This document shows, piece by piece, positions 28,272 through 36,892 of a stretch of DNA of 64,000 nt. Source of the DNA: Novosphingobium subterraneum (lineage in GTDB: Bacteria; Pseudomonadota; Alphaproteobacteria; Sphingomonadales; Sphingomonadaceae). The stretch covers positions 1-64,000 of the forward strand of contig NZ_JRVC01000007.1 in the NCBI RefSeq assembly GCF_000807925.1, in the 5' to 3' direction. Position 1 is the stretch's first letter. The number at the start of each line of letters is the position of its first letter. A program made the translations under genes and the position numbers. The notes beneath the pieces were generated by a model, which made no database searches, was not told where the DNA came from, and worked only from the letters and a program-made list of their open reading frames with translations.

Positions 28272-29165
28272 ATGGGCCAACGCATGGATTGGAACTCGCG
28301 CGACCGCTGGCAGGACGAAGAGCGACGCCAGAGCCGCGATTATTCCGGCGAGTTCGCCCCGGAATTCAACCGGGATCGGTATGACCGCAGCGACCGCGAC
28401 CGTGACCAGTGGGGTCGCTCCGGCTCGACCGGGGCTTCAACGCCGCTGGGCGATCCGCCAACCGGATGGATGGACCAGGACATGCGCGGCGATCGGCGTA
28501 CCCACGATTGGGAAGTGGGCGACCGGCACTACACGGGGCAGGCCCGCGCCCCGCAGGGCCGCTCGCGCTGGCGCGATACGGCCAGCGGCAACGCCGCAAA
28601 CACCGCCGATTATTTCACGGCAGAAGACTATGGCGAAGGCCGTCGTGCCTGGGGCGGGCCAGCCGGATACGGGGCCTATGGCACCGGCTCGGCCGGAGGT
28701 TACCCGTCATCCTACGGCTACAGCGGTCGCGGCGGTTACGGCGACCATGATCCCCGCGGCTTTTTCGACCGTGCTGTCGACGAGGTGCGCGGCTGGTTCG
28801 GCGCTGATGACGACCGGGACAATAGCCGACGAGGGGGCCAGCGCGAGAGCCATCGCGGAAAGGGCCCGGGCGACTACACGCGCTCGGACGAACGCATCCG
28901 CGAGGACGCCAACGATCGCCTGACCGACGACCATCACATTGATGCGCGCCAGATCACGGTGATGGTCACCGAAGGTGAAGTGACGCTGGCCGGCACGGTT
29001 GGCAGCCGCGCCGAAAAGCGCCGCGCGGAAGACGTCGTCGAGGACATCGGCGGGGTGAAGCACGTGCAAAACAACCTGCGCGTGAAGGCCGGCAGTGGTC
29101 TCGAAGGCCAGGGCGGCACGCTGGGCTGGGGCAACGGCGACCGTTCGGTCACGCCGGACGCCTGA
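28272..29165 (+). CDS. BON-domain protein with a long low-complexity N-terminus
   Basis: 297 residues. The first 200 are rich in Arg, Asp, Gly, Tyr and Ser, with many RD/DR pairs and no signal peptide. A BON domain follows (about 215-280), including [65 protein letters not shown] domains bind phospholipid or other partners and are often found in stress-induced proteins. ATG at 28272 has a strong GAAAGGAGAAA site. Its last 17 bases overlap the 3' end of the convergent phosphomannomutase gene. Confidence 0.85.
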   Translation: MGQRMDWNSRDRWQDEERRQSRDYSGEFAPEFNRDRYDRSDRDRDQWGRSGSTGASTPLGDPPTGWMDQDMRGDRRTHDWEVGDRHYTGQARAPQGRSRWRDTASGNAANTADYFTAEDYGEGRRAWGGPAGYGAYGTGSAGGYPSSYGYSGRGGYGDHDPRGFFDRAVDEVRGWFGADDDRDNSRRGGQRESHRGKGPGDYTRSDERIREDANDRLTDDHHIDARQITVMVTEGEVTLAGTVGSRAEKRRAEDVVEDIGGVKHVQNNLRVKAGSGLEGQGGTLGWGNGDRSVTPDA

Positions 29166-30558
29166 TCCCCACGGCAGCAAGGCGGGTGTCGACTTCGGCC
29201 ATGAGCCGGTCGAGCCCGCCTTGGTCGGCGGACTCCGCGCGAACCACCAGCACATCCTCGGTGTTGGACGATCGCAGCAACCACCAGCCGTCGGCCGTGT
29301 CGACGCGTACGCCGTCGGTGTCGTTCACCTCGGCGCCATCCGTGCGGAGATTCTGCAATACCTCGGCCACCGCTGTGGCCTTCCGTTCGCGGGGTACGGC
29401 GAAGCGCAACTCGGGCGTCGTGACCATTTCGGGCATGGCATCGCGCATCTGCGTGACCGACTTGCCCAGCCTGACGGTTGCCGCGATCAGCCTGACGGCG
29501 GCATAGAGCGCATCGTCATATCCGAAGTAACGGTCGGCAAAGAACATGTGGCCGCTCATTTCCCCGGCCAGCGGGGCAAGTGTCTCCTTCATTTTGGACT
29601 TGATCGGCGAATGCCCGGTTTTCCACATCAGGGGCGTTCCGCCCAGCTCTGCAATGCGTGCAAACAGCGTTGAGCTGGCTTTCACATCGGCGATAATCGT
29701 GGATTTCGGGCGCTCGCGCAGGACTTCCTCGGCGTAGATCGCCAGGAGCTGGTCGGCCCAGAGCACGCGGCCCCGGCCGTCGACAGCCCCGATCCTGTCT
29801 CCATCCCCGTCGAATGCCAGTCCGAAGTCGAGGCTTCCCGCCGCGACAGCGTGGCGAAGATCGGTGAGATTGGCTTCCACAGTCGGATCAGGATGATGGT
29901 TGGGAAAATGGCCGTCCACGCTCGTGTGAAGAAGGACATGCCGACCGGGCAGCCGGGCGGTCAACGCCTTGATCAGGGGGCCGGCAGCGCCGTTGCCCGC
30001 GTCCCAGCCGATGGCGAGTCCTTGCAGCACATCCAGGCCGATGCCATCCAGCACGCCGATCAGGCAATCGACGTAGGCGGCGGAAACGTCGGCGTCCTCG
30101 ACGCGCCCGTTGCCGGAAGTCCACGCGCCTTCCTCGGCGATCCGCCCGAGATCGACTATGTCGCTCCCGAAGAACGCCGCACCTTCAAGTACCATCTTGA
30201 AGCCATTGTGATTGGCGGGATTGTGGCTGCCGGTTACCTGAACGCCGCCCTGCACCTCTGGGGCTAATCCGCCCGAACCCGGTGTTGCCGCGAAGTAGAG
30301 CATCGGGCTCGGCCCCAGTCCGATCCGAACAACGTCAACCCCGCTGGCGGTCAGTCCTTCGACCAGCGCATGTTCCAGCACCGGCGTGCTGATGCGCCCG
30401 TCGCAGCCGACCGCTACGCGGGCGCCGCCACGTGATCGTACCACCGAGCCAAAACTGCGCCCCACCGCGCGGGCATCGTCCGCACTCAGCGTTTCGCCGA
30501 AGACGCCGCGAATATCGTATTCGCGCAGGATCGAAGGGTGGAAGCGGTGCGCGGTCAT
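29149..30558 (-). CDS. Phosphomannomutase/phosphoglucomutase (AlgC-like)
   Basis: 469 residues, alpha-D-phosphohexomutase family. It interconverts hexose 6- and 1-phosphates for polysaccharide and lipopolysaccharide precursors. The catalytic phosphoserine is Ser111 in VTGSHNPANHNGFKM; the metal loop is FDGDGDRIGAV; the sugar-binding loop is GEMSGHMFF; the phosphate-binding C-terminus has RSSNTEDVLVVRAE. The N-terminal FHPSILREYDIRGVFG is the bifunctional PMM/PGM type. Length fits. It follows the small J-protein gene by 24 bases. Gene symbol is withheld because manB, algC and pgm are all used. Confidence 0.93.
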   Translation of the reverse strand: MTAHRFHPSILREYDIRGVFGETLSADDARAVGRSFGSVVRSRGGARVAVGCDGRISTPVLEHALVEGLTASGVDVVRIGLGPSPMLYFAATPGSGGLAPEVQGGVQVTGSHNPANHNGFKMVLEGAAFFGSDIVDLGRIAEEGAWTSGNGRVEDADVSAAYVDCLIGVLDGIGLDVLQGLAIGWDAGNGAAGPLIKALTARLPGRHVLLHTSVDGHFPNHHPDPTVEANLTDLRHAVAAGSLDFGLAFDGDGDRIGAVDGRGRVLWADQLLAIYAEEVLRERPKSTIIADVKASSTLFARIAELGGTPLMWKTGHSPIKSKMKETLAPLAGEMSGHMFFADRYFGYDDALYAAVRLIAATVRLGKSVTQMRDAMPEMVTTPELRFAVPRERKATAVAEVLQNLRTDGAEVNDTDGVRVDTADGWWLLRSSNTEDVLVVRAESADQGGLDRLMAEVDTRLAAVGIRRPA

Positions 30559-30582
30559 CCAGTTGCTGCCTCGGCGACCCGA

Positions 30583-30873
30583 TCAGGCCTCGCGCCGGTC
30601 GGCCAGCCGCGCCAGCAGCAGGTCGCGCGCGGCATTGGCCTCATGCACGGCTTCGTTGCTGCCGCCGCGATCGGGATGGACCTTCTGGAGCAGGCGGCGA
30701 TGCGCCTCGATCACTTCGTCATATCCCGCCTGCGGCCCGATGCCGAGGAGGTTGCGCGCCCGCGCCTCGTTGGCGGCGCGTGGGTCTCCTTGCAAAAGCT
30801 CCCACGGCCAGCGCCCTGCCAGCAGCTTGCACGCAAGGCTGGCCAGGATCGCAAGCGTGAGCAGCTTGATCAT
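30583..30873 (-). CDS. Small membrane-anchored J-domain protein
   Basis: 96 residues. A single hydrophobic N-terminal helix (MIKLLTLAILASLACKLLAG) is followed by a C-terminal J domain that keeps the HPD motif (RLLQKVHPDRGGSNEA). The layout resembles mitochondrial Pam18/TIM14 and bacterial DjlA-like anchors. Its ATG shares one base with the mipZ stop (TGATG), implying coupled translation. It should recruit an Hsp70, probably DnaK, to the membrane; the client is unknown. Note the contrast with the HPD-less J-like protein near 25 kb. Confidence 0.88.
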   Translation of the reverse strand: MIKLLTLAILASLACKLLAGRWPWELLQGDPRAANEARARNLLGIGPQAGYDEVIEAHRRLLQKVHPDRGGSNEAVHEANAARDLLLARLADRREA

Positions 30874-31703
30874 CAGGCGGCGCTTTCCAGCTTCGGTTCG
30901 GGTGCGGTCTTGCCCGGCATCGGCAGGTTGAGGCCCGAGACCAGCGTGCGCAATTCCTGCCGTGCGACGAGGTGGCTCGTGCCCAGTTCGCCCAGGTGTC
31001 CCTTGTCGAGCAGGGTCAGCCCGCTCGGGAACAGTTCGCGATAGATCACGCGCTCCGAAAGGCCGCTCGCCACGCGGAAGCCGACGCGCTTGGACAGTTC
31101 GGTCAGCGCCTGGTCGATACGGCGCTGGTTGCGCGCTTCGGTATAGCCGGTGCGGTTGCGCACCACGACCCAGTCCATCTCGCGGCGCGCGTCCTTGATC
31201 GTTGCCATCGCCCGCTTCTTGCGCGCTTCCCAGATCAGCTCGGCATAGAACGACAGGCGGCGCACCTTGAAGGTTTCGGCATCGACCTGGCCGATCAGGT
31301 CGAAGTCGACGAAGCTGTCGTTGAGCGGGGTGACCAGCGAATCCGCCCGCGTCGCAACGTGGCGGGCCAGCACGTCGTCACGTCCGGGCGTGTCGAAGAT
31401 GATGAAGTCATGGTTTTGCGAAAGCCGCTCGGTCAGCGCGTCGAGCTCCTCGATGCTGTCCCCGCCATAGACCTCGAACGTCGCGGTCGGCAGCGTGATC
31501 TCGCGCCGGCGCATCGTCTCGGCACGGTTCTCGAAGTAGCGGTGCATCGTGCGCTGGCGGGCATCGAGGTCGATCGTCGCCACGCGAGCGCCCTGGTAGG
31601 CGAGGGCAACAGCGACGTGGACCGCCGTCGTCGACTTGCCGGTGCCGCCCTTTTCATTGGCGAAGACGATGCGATGCGGGCCAAGGGACGAGGCGCTGGA
31701 CAA
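30873..31703 (-). CDS. mipZ: Division-plane positioning ATPase MipZ
   Basis: 276 residues, matching Caulobacter MipZ in length. Deviant Walker A FANEKGGTGKSTTAVHVAVA near residue 15, DLDARQRTMHRYFENR, and the Walker B-like HDFIIFDTPGRDD. The C-terminal RNRTGYTEARNQRRIDQAL and RVIYRELFPSGLTLLDKG are MipZ-specific. MipZ binds ParB near the poles and inhibits FtsZ assembly there. A TTG at 31703 is chosen because it gives the standard short N-terminus and lies before panC; a much longer frame antisense to panC is rejected. First gene of the mipZ-J-PMM set. Confidence 0.93.
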   Translation of the reverse strand: MSSASSLGPHRIVFANEKGGTGKSTTAVHVAVALAYQGARVATIDLDARQRTMHRYFENRAETMRRREITLPTATFEVYGGDSIEELDALTERLSQNHDFIIFDTPGRDDVLARHVATRADSLVTPLNDSFVDFDLIGQVDAETFKVRRLSFYAELIWEARKKRAMATIKDARREMDWVVVRNRTGYTEARNQRRIDQALTELSKRVGFRVASGLSERVIYRELFPSGLTLLDKGHLGELGTSHLVARQELRTLVSGLNLPMPGKTAPEPKLESAA

Positions 31704-31790
31704 GGCTGGTAACTCACGTGGTTGATACGCTGCACGGGGTTGCGAGAGGCGTCCGCCGCCCGTATCGCCCGTGGCATCTGACTTAGTGGA

Positions 31791-32663
31791 GTGGCTGCCA
31801 AGGTGCAAACGATCAACCGGCTGGAAGACCTGCGCAATGCGGTCGACGCGCTCAAAATCGGGGGAAAAACCGTGGCCTTCGTCCCCACCATGGGCGCGCT
31901 GCACGAAGGTCACCTGACGCTTGTGCGCGAAGCGCGCGCACGGGCCAGCCACGTGGTCGCCTCGATATTCGTCAATCCGCGCCAGTTCGGCCCGAACGAG
32001 GACCTCGATGCCTACCCGCGCCGGCTCGCCGCCGATGCCGCGCTGCTCGAAGCCGAAGGCGCCGCCGTGCTGTGGGCGCCTACGGTCGATCAGATGTATC
32101 CGCATGGCTATGCCACTAACATCTCGGTCTCGGGCGTCAGCGAGGTCGCCTGCGGCGCCGCACGCCCCGGCCATTTCGATGGTGTCGCCACAGTGGTGTG
32201 CAAGCTGTTCAACCAGGTTCGCCCGGACTTTGCCCTGTTCGGGGAGAAGGACTGGCAGCAACTGGCGATCATCCGCCGCATGGCGCGTGACCTTGATCTC
32301 ACCCAGCCGCACGTTTCGAACATCATCGGGGTCGAGACCGTGCGCGAGGCAAGCGGCCTCGCCCTCAGCAGCCGCAACCAGTACCTGACGGAGCGGGAGC
32401 GCGAACAGGCGGCCGGTCTCTCGGCGGCGATGCGCCGCGCGATTTCGGCAATCGAGAGCGGCGCGTCGGTGCCGCAGGCGCTTGGCTCGCTCAACGCCGA
32501 CATCATCGCCGCCGGATTCGCTTCGGTCGACTATGCCGACTTGCGCGATGCCGCCACGCTTGAGGCTATCGAAACCTTCACCGGGCAAAGCGCCCGCCTT
32601 CTCGTCGCCGCCCGCATCGGCGCGGCGCGTCTGATCGACAACATGGGAGTGGGCCCTAAATGA
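31791..32663 (+). CDS. panC: Pantothenate synthetase
   Basis: 290 residues. It joins pantoate and beta-alanine using ATP in coenzyme A synthesis. FVPTMGALHEGHLTLVREA holds the HIGH-like ATP motif; SIFVNPRQFGPNEDLDAYPR, KLFNQVRPDFALFGEKDWQQL and ALSSRNQYLTEREREQA are family blocks. The start is GTG at 31791, with another possible GTG four codons on. The stop overlaps the next gene's ATG (ATGA). Divergent from mipZ by 87 bases. No panB in the window. Confidence 0.95.
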   Translation: MAAKVQTINRLEDLRNAVDALKIGGKTVAFVPTMGALHEGHLTLVREARARASHVVASIFVNPRQFGPNEDLDAYPRRLAADAALLEAEGAAVLWAPTVDQMYPHGYATNISVSGVSEVACGAARPGHFDGVATVVCKLFNQVRPDFALFGEKDWQQLAIIRRMARDLDLTQPHVSNIIGVETVREASGLALSSRNQYLTEREREQAAGLSAAMRRAISAIESGASVPQALGSLNADIIAAGFASVDYADLRDAATLEAIETFTGQSARLLVAARIGAARLIDNMGVGPK

Positions 32664-33007
32664 GTATCGCAATGACGCCGGTTGCACCGACCGCATCGTT
32701 CAAGGACAACCTCGCCCTGCTGCCCTCCATCGACGGCATCGCGCAGCTCGATCTGCTCGACGCTTCGGGCACGGTCGTGGCGACGATCCCGAGTGAAGCA
32801 GGCAAGCAAGGCTCGCTCAAGGTCTACAACTACCTTCAGCTCTGCTTCGGCAGGCTCGATGCCGCGGCTGCCGAGCACGGCCTTGCGATCTTCGCCGAGC
32901 ACACGCCCGATGCACGGGCGCGTCCGGGCGCTCACCCCAATATCGACCGCCTGATCGAAATCGTTGGCGGTGCGCCTGCTCTGGAGATCGTCGCCGTCGC
33001 TCAATGA
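32660..33007 (+). CDS. Conserved hypothetical protein resembling DUF2322
   Basis: 115 residues. The sequence SFKDNLALLPSIDGIAQLDL, then GKQGSLKVYNYLQLCFG, then GLAIFAEHTPDARARPGAHP followed by NIDRL resembles DUF2322 as I remember it; this should be checked. No membrane segment or signal. It overlaps panC by four bases and its last 7 bases overlap the convergent phosphoesterase gene. Function unknown; coupling to panC does not by itself imply a role in coenzyme A synthesis. Confidence 0.78.
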   Translation: MSIAMTPVAPTASFKDNLALLPSIDGIAQLDLLDASGTVVATIPSEAGKQGSLKVYNYLQLCFGRLDAAAAEHGLAIFAEHTPDARARPGAHPNIDRLIEIVGGAPALEIVAVAQ

Positions 33008-33849
33008 ACCGGCGGATCGACCGCTGGCACGGCCGCCACCGGGGCCACCGGTTCGCCCTCGGTCCGGGGCGGGAGCGCGTTCTCCGGCACGTCGTCGATC
33101 AGCATGTCGCGCGTCGGCACGTGTTCGAGGTTGCGGACGCGGACGGTGATATTGTCGCCATCGAGCGTCAGTTCGTTGAAGCTGGGCGGGGTGGAGCGGA
33201 CGCGCTGGCTGAGCGTGCCCGCGCCGATCATCCGCACCGGCCCGTTGGCCGTGGGGTGGATCAGGTCGAACGCATCGTGGACGTGGCCTGACAGCACGGC
33301 GAGGACGTTGCGCCGGGCCAGTTCGGCCAGCGCATGGTTGCCGCCGCGAGTCAGCGCCTTGCCGCGGGTGCCGGCTTCGACCAGGGGGTGATGGCAGGCA
33401 ACGATGGCGCGTGTGCCGGGCGGGAGCGCGTCGATCGCCGCCAACGTCTGCGCCAGCGCCGCCTTGCCCACAGTGCCTTTCGACCAGTTCAGGCGGAACT
33501 GCGCGCGCGCGGTTGTCTTGAGGGGCACGATCTTCGCGCCGGGAATCGGCAGTTCCCGCTCCAGCACGCCTTCGATCGAACGGAATCGACGGTAGGGATC
33601 GATAAAGCGTTCGATCAGGTTGAAATAGGGCAGGTCGTGGTTGCCCACCTCGACCGTCACCGGCACGTCCAGCGCCTGGATCCAGTGGCAGGCGGCGGTG
33701 AATTCGCGGTGCCGTGCGCGCATCGTCAGATCGCCGGTGATGGCGACGGCATCGGGCTTTTCGCGCGCGATGCATTGCGCGACCCAATCGAGGGCGCGCC
33801 GGTCTTCAAGGCCGAAATGGATATCGCTGATGTGGAAGAGGCGGGTCAT
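33001..33849 (-). CDS. Calcineurin-like metallophosphoesterase
   Basis: 282 residues. The two-metal site is complete: HISDIHFG (Asp and His of the first block), AITGDLTMRA, EVGNHDLPYF, CHHPL and LSGHVHDAFD. The best matches among known groups are cAMP phosphodiesterase/Icc-like and related class III enzymes, but the substrate cannot be told. A Pro/Val/Ala-rich tail ends the protein. ATG at 33849 begins right before the first strand. It is the third gene of a leftward set with the lipid kinase-like gene (34 bases away) and a small membrane protein. Confidence 0.9.
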   Translation of the reverse strand: MTRLFHISDIHFGLEDRRALDWVAQCIAREKPDAVAITGDLTMRARHREFTAACHWIQALDVPVTVEVGNHDLPYFNLIERFIDPYRRFRSIEGVLERELPIPGAKIVPLKTTARAQFRLNWSKGTVGKAALAQTLAAIDALPPGTRAIVACHHPLVEAGTRGKALTRGGNHALAELARRNVLAVLSGHVHDAFDLIHPTANGPVRMIGAGTLSQRVRSTPPSFNELTLDGDNITVRVRNLEHVPTRDMLIDDVPENALPPRTEGEPVAPVAAVPAVDPPVH

Positions 33850-33883
33850 CGGGCAGGCTTGATCGTCGCTGGGCCCGCTGCGG

Positions 33884-34735
33884 TCAAGCACCGGGTGCGA
33901 TAGTGCAAAGGAAGTCGAGCGCGAATTCCTCGCAGGTGACTTCCTCGCGCATGCCGCCTTCGCGCCGCTCGCCGTCGATCATCATGGCGATCGGGCCGTC
34001 GCTTTCGAGTGTTGCGGACGAACATTGACCCAGTTCGTCGTGGGGGCCCTGCCGGAAATCGCGCTTCACCAGCATGGCAAAGCCTTGCGCGGCAAACTCG
34101 CCCCAGTCGGAAAAGTCGTATCCGTCCACTTCCATGCTGTCACCGTCCAGCGGTGCCATGCGCACGGCGCGATATCCTTCGGGCTGCGCTGCTGTCGCGG
34201 GTGCGGATAGGCGAACGCCCGGCCCTTCGCGGGTTTCGCGCAGGGCCGTGGTGAAAGTCTCGGCGATGGTCGGCAGATCAAGATCGCGCACGCTTTCGCG
34301 CACGTCGGCCCACATCGCGCCGGGGCCGGCCAGCAGTTCGATGAGTGCGACGCCTTGGGAGGTGCGCAGCGCCTGCCGCCGCACGCGTCGCGCCGAGCCG
34401 AGCTTGCCGGTCACTTCCTCTGCCGGAACGTCGCCATGGAGAGACTTCGACAGGAGGTTCTGCGTGCCGCCGGGAAGGACGAGCAGCGCACCGCCCCAGC
34501 CTTCGAGTGCTGAGGCCGCGGTATTGATCGTGCCGTCGCCGGTGAAGACGGCAAGCGTCGCGATCCCCTCTGCTTCAAGCTGCGCGCGCGTGGGCAGCTC
34601 CTCATCGGGAAAGCGGATGACCCGCGCCGGCGCGCACCCGGCGGCCGAGAGCGAGGCGACGAGATCATCGACCGCCGCGTCGCTGTTGCTGCCGCTTGCG
34701 GCGTTCGTCACGAGCCAGAGAGGAGAGAGCGTCAT
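33884..34735 (-). CDS. Diacylglycerol kinase catalytic domain protein
   Basis: 283 residues from the ATG at 34735 (an ATG at 34756 adds seven). N-terminal WLVTNAASGSNS, the nucleotide motif FTGDGTINTAASAL and LPGGTQNLLSKSL are the DAGKc pattern (GDGT and PGGT loops). Bacterial members phosphorylate lipids such as diacylglycerol or sphingoid bases; sphingomonads make glycosphingolipids, so a sphingosine kinase-like role is possible but unproven. The C-terminal half is diverged. It sits between a small membrane protein and the phosphoesterase. Confidence 0.85.
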   Translation of the reverse strand: MTLSPLWLVTNAASGSNSDAAVDDLVASLSAAGCAPARVIRFPDEELPTRAQLEAEGIATLAVFTGDGTINTAASALEGWGGALLVLPGGTQNLLSKSLHGDVPAEEVTGKLGSARRVRRQALRTSQGVALIELLAGPGAMWADVRESVRDLDLPTIAETFTTALRETREGPGVRLSAPATAAQPEGYRAVRMAPLDGDSMEVDGYDFSDWGEFAAQGFAMLVKRDFRQGPHDELGQCSSATLESDGPIAMMIDGERREGGMREEVTCEEFALDFLCTIAPGA

Positions 34736-34781
34736 CACCGGCAGAACCGGCAGCACGCGCGGCGGTTCCGCAGCGGCTGCT

Positions 34782-35048
34782 CTAAACGCGATCTGTCAGG
34801 ATCAGCCAGGCCGAGAAGCTGTTGAGCATCGAATAGATAACGTAGGCGATCGGTCCGCTGACCACGCCTTCCGAGGCAAACAGCAGCGCGCCGAGCAACA
34901 GCAGGAACTCCAGCAGCAGGGTGAAGCGCCCGCCAAAGGCGTGGACCATCCACGGCAGGCGGGCAAGCAGCGGGTGCCCGCTGTCCATCACGGCGCGGTG
35001 CAGCGCGAAGTTGCCGATGCCCAGAAGGAAAGTGATCAGAATCGCCAT
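34782..35048 (-). CDS. Small membrane protein
   Basis: 88 residues from the ATG at 35048. Three hydrophobic stretches: AILITFLLGIGNFAL near the start, FTLLLEFLLLLGALLFA near 42-58, and VIYSMLNSFSAWLIL at the end. The WMVHAFGGRF loop between them is polar. No family recognised. It is 46 bases upstream of the lipid kinase-like gene in the same direction, so it may be the first gene of that set. A longer frame from 35114 lacks support. Confidence 0.72.
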   Translation of the reverse strand: MAILITFLLGIGNFALHRAVMDSGHPLLARLPWMVHAFGGRFTLLLEFLLLLGALLFASEGVVSGPIAYVIYSMLNSFSAWLILTDRV

Positions 35049-35299
35049 GGACTGGATGCGACCTTTAGGGAATCGCGCAGGGATTGTCACACCTGCAGTT
35101 CGTGGAGTGGACATTGCGTTTCGTCGGACGGGCTAAACACTTGTCGTTCGTAACGGAAAGCTGGTCGAGACGCGCAAGATTTCATCGACCACCGGGCGTA
35201 GCGAGAATGCATGCGGTGCACCCGGCCAACCGGATCAGCCGCTGAAACGCCCCCCAAGGCCGGTCCCCCCCGCCGGCTCCCGTGTCGAAGGAAGTTGCC

Positions 35300-35626
35300 A
35301 TGTTTGCCAAGACCCTGTTCTCCGCCGGCCTCCTCGGCCTCGCTCTTGCCGCCAGCCAGCCTGCCTCTGCCGGCACGCGCTCGGTCGTCTATTCCGATCT
35401 GGATCTCACCACCAAGCAGGGCGAGGCCCAGCTCAACGCCCGCCTTCGCCAAGCCGCCAAGGACATCTGTGGCCTGAACAAGGCGGACCTGCCGACCAGC
35501 GAATGGGAATCGGCGCGCGATTGTTTTGCCCGCTCGATGGCCGATGCCCGCCGCGCCAAGGCCGAAGTGAAGGCGACCGCGCTGGCCGCTGCTCAGAAAT
35601 CCAAGACCGATCTTGCTGTCCGCTGA
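35300..35626 (+). CDS. UrcA family exported protein
   Basis: 108 residues. A signal peptide (MFAKTLFSAGLLGLALAASQ, cut near ASAG) precedes a short domain with the UrcA pattern: VVYSDLDLTTKQGEAQLNAR, then AAKDICGL and a second Cys in ARDCFARSM, likely a disulfide pair. UrcA proteins are common and multicopy in Caulobacterales and Sphingomonadales; the role is unknown. ATG at 35300 has GAAGGAAG upstream. The 250-base gap before it is shared with the divergent small membrane protein. A strong terminator follows. Confidence 0.87.
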   Translation: MFAKTLFSAGLLGLALAASQPASAGTRSVVYSDLDLTTKQGEAQLNARLRQAAKDICGLNKADLPTSEWESARDCFARSMADARRAKAEVKATALAAAQKSKTDLAVR

Positions 35627-35677
35627 TCCCGGCAGCTTGCAAACCCGGCGGATCCAGTCCCCCACCGGGTCAAACTC

Positions 35678-35710
35678 AAGGGACCGTCGCTAGTCCGGCG
35701 GTCCCTTTTT
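35678..35710 (+). terminator. Rho-independent terminator after the UrcA gene
   Basis: Stem AAGGGACCG (35678-35686) with CGGTCCCTT (35699-35707), 12-base loop, then more T. Read leftward it has AAAAAGGGACCG, so it could also work for the convergent HxlR gene whose stop is at 35755. Confidence 0.87.
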
Positions 35711-35754
35711 CCTGATGGCCCGTCAGTTTGATGGCCAGTCGGCCCAAAGGTCAG

Positions 35755-36270
35755 TCAGCCAATTTCGCGAAGCTCGGCAGGCTTTGGTTCGGCTTCGATC
35801 TCGCCCCGATCACGCCAGGTCAGGTCATTCGGCGTCAGTTCGCGGCCGTCGTGCGAAAGAATGCCGATCGGAGCGATCGGCCGTCCGTCGCGGCAATCGC
35901 AAAGCACTGGATTGGCAGGCGTGCCCAATTCCCACTTCTCGCCCCACTGGCGCAACGCCAGCATGGCGGGGAGCAGGTCGAGACCCTTCGGCGTCAGGCG
36001 ATATTCGATGCGGCGCCGGTCATCGGCGCAGTGCTCGCGCTTGAGAATGCCGGCCTCGACCAATCTTGACAGCCGGTTGGAAAGGATGTTGCGGGCGATG
36101 CCCAGCGCTTCGAGGAAATCCTCGAAATGGCGCACGCCGTTGAAAGCGGCGCGAAGGATCATGAAGGACCATCGCTCGCCCATGGCTTCGAGCGCAAGGG
36201 GCAGGCCGCATTGGGCGATTTCGCCGAGAGGTTCGCGAAGCTTTTCCATGTCGTCCTCTGCATAGCCCAT
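35755..36270 (-). CDS. HxlR-family transcriptional regulator
   Basis: 171 residues from ATG 36270 (or 164 from ATG 36249). Winged helix-turn-helix of the HxlR type: LEAMGERWSFMILRAAFNGVRHFEDFLEALGIARNILSNRLSRLVEAGIL, followed by the wing with YRLTPKGLDLLPAMLALRQW. The C-terminal tail has CDCRDG, two close Cys that could sense redox or electrophiles; that is inference. HxlR proteins repress nearby genes in response to aldehydes, oxidants or other ligands. Two palindromes directly before the start (36288-36322) are probable operators. Confidence 0.9.
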   Translation of the reverse strand: MGYAEDDMEKLREPLGEIAQCGLPLALEAMGERWSFMILRAAFNGVRHFEDFLEALGIARNILSNRLSRLVEAGILKREHCADDRRRIEYRLTPKGLDLLPAMLALRQWGEKWELGTPANPVLCDCRDGRPIAPIGILSHDGRELTPNDLTWRDRGEIEAEPKPAELREIG

Positions 36271-36287
36271 GATCGCCGCCTATTTAA

Positions 36288-36322
36288 GTTTCTAGTTGCA
36301 ACCTGAAACCTATCCTGATAGG
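36288..36322. promoter_or_regulatory. Tandem palindromes, probable HxlR operator
   Basis: At 36288-36309 GTTTC, two bases, GTTGCAAC, two bases, GAAAC form a nested symmetrical site. It is followed directly by CCTATC-CT-GATAGG (36309-36322), a second perfect palindrome. The sites lie 18-50 bases before the hxlR start and about 85-120 before the rightward exported gene, so they may control either or both. Confidence 0.6.
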
Positions 36323-36405
36323 TAGCGATTCGCAACGGAAATAGCATCCTCTCCAGAACCCTGCAATTTCCGTGGCCCTAACAAGGTTGTTTCAGGGGAA
36401 GAACG

Positions 36406-36762
36406 ATGATCTCAGCAAATTCCAGCAGCGCTCTGCGCCAGCTCCTTCCGGCCGTCCTCGCGCTGGTCGGCACCACGCTCAGCTTCGCGGTAACCGCCAA
36501 CACAGCCCGCGCCAACACCGGCGGCTCGTTCTATTCGGCCACGCTGACCCGTCCGATGGACGGTGCGCAGAAGGTCATTCAGAAGGGTGTCCTGTGGAAG
36601 TGCGAAGGCGCCGAATGCTCGGCCCCGCGCGATACATCTCGCCCGGTCATCGTCTGCGCCCGCCTTGCCCAGAAGGTCGGCCCCGTCGCGCGCTTCGCCA
36701 CCCCGCAGGGCGATCTCGCCGCCGAGGACCTCGCCCGCTGCAACGAGGCAGCGGCCGGATAA
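36406..36762 (+). CDS. Exported CC_3452-like protein
   Basis: 118 residues. A signal peptide spans about 1-36 (LLPAVLALVGTTLSFAVTAN, cut near ARANTG). The mature part has GGSFYSATLTRP, a VLWKCEGAECSAPRDTSRP block and RPVIVCARLAQKVGPVARF, with four Cys. This matches a small alphaproteobacterial family (CC_3452) from memory. Role unknown. ATG at 36406 has AGGGGAAG upstream. It is divergent from the HxlR gene and may be its target. Confidence 0.8.
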   Translation: MISANSSSALRQLLPAVLALVGTTLSFAVTANTARANTGGSFYSATLTRPMDGAQKVIQKGVLWKCEGAECSAPRDTSRPVIVCARLAQKVGPVARFATPQGDLAAEDLARCNEAAAG

Positions 36763-36839
36763 GTCCAGCACCAGTCTCCAGCGCGCACTCCCTCTCGTTA
36801 CCCTGCCGAGTGCGCAATCCCTGACCGTGAAGGTCACAT

Positions 36840-36877
36840 GGGCCGTGAACAGCAAGTCTGTTCGCGGCCCCTTTTTT
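36840..36877 (+). terminator. Rho-independent terminator after the CC_3452-like gene
   Basis: A 13-base stem, GGGCCGTGAACAG (36840-36852) with CTGTTCGCGGCCC (36858-36870), one G-T wobble, loop CAAGT, then CTTTTTT. It lies 16 bases before the next start. Confidence 0.9.
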
Positions 36878-36892
36878 CGCTATGCTCGTGCC

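Noticed and set aside
31704..32696. N-terminal extension of MipZ to 607 residues
   Set aside because: The extension is antisense to panC and unlike MipZ; the ATPase begins properly after the TTG at 31703.
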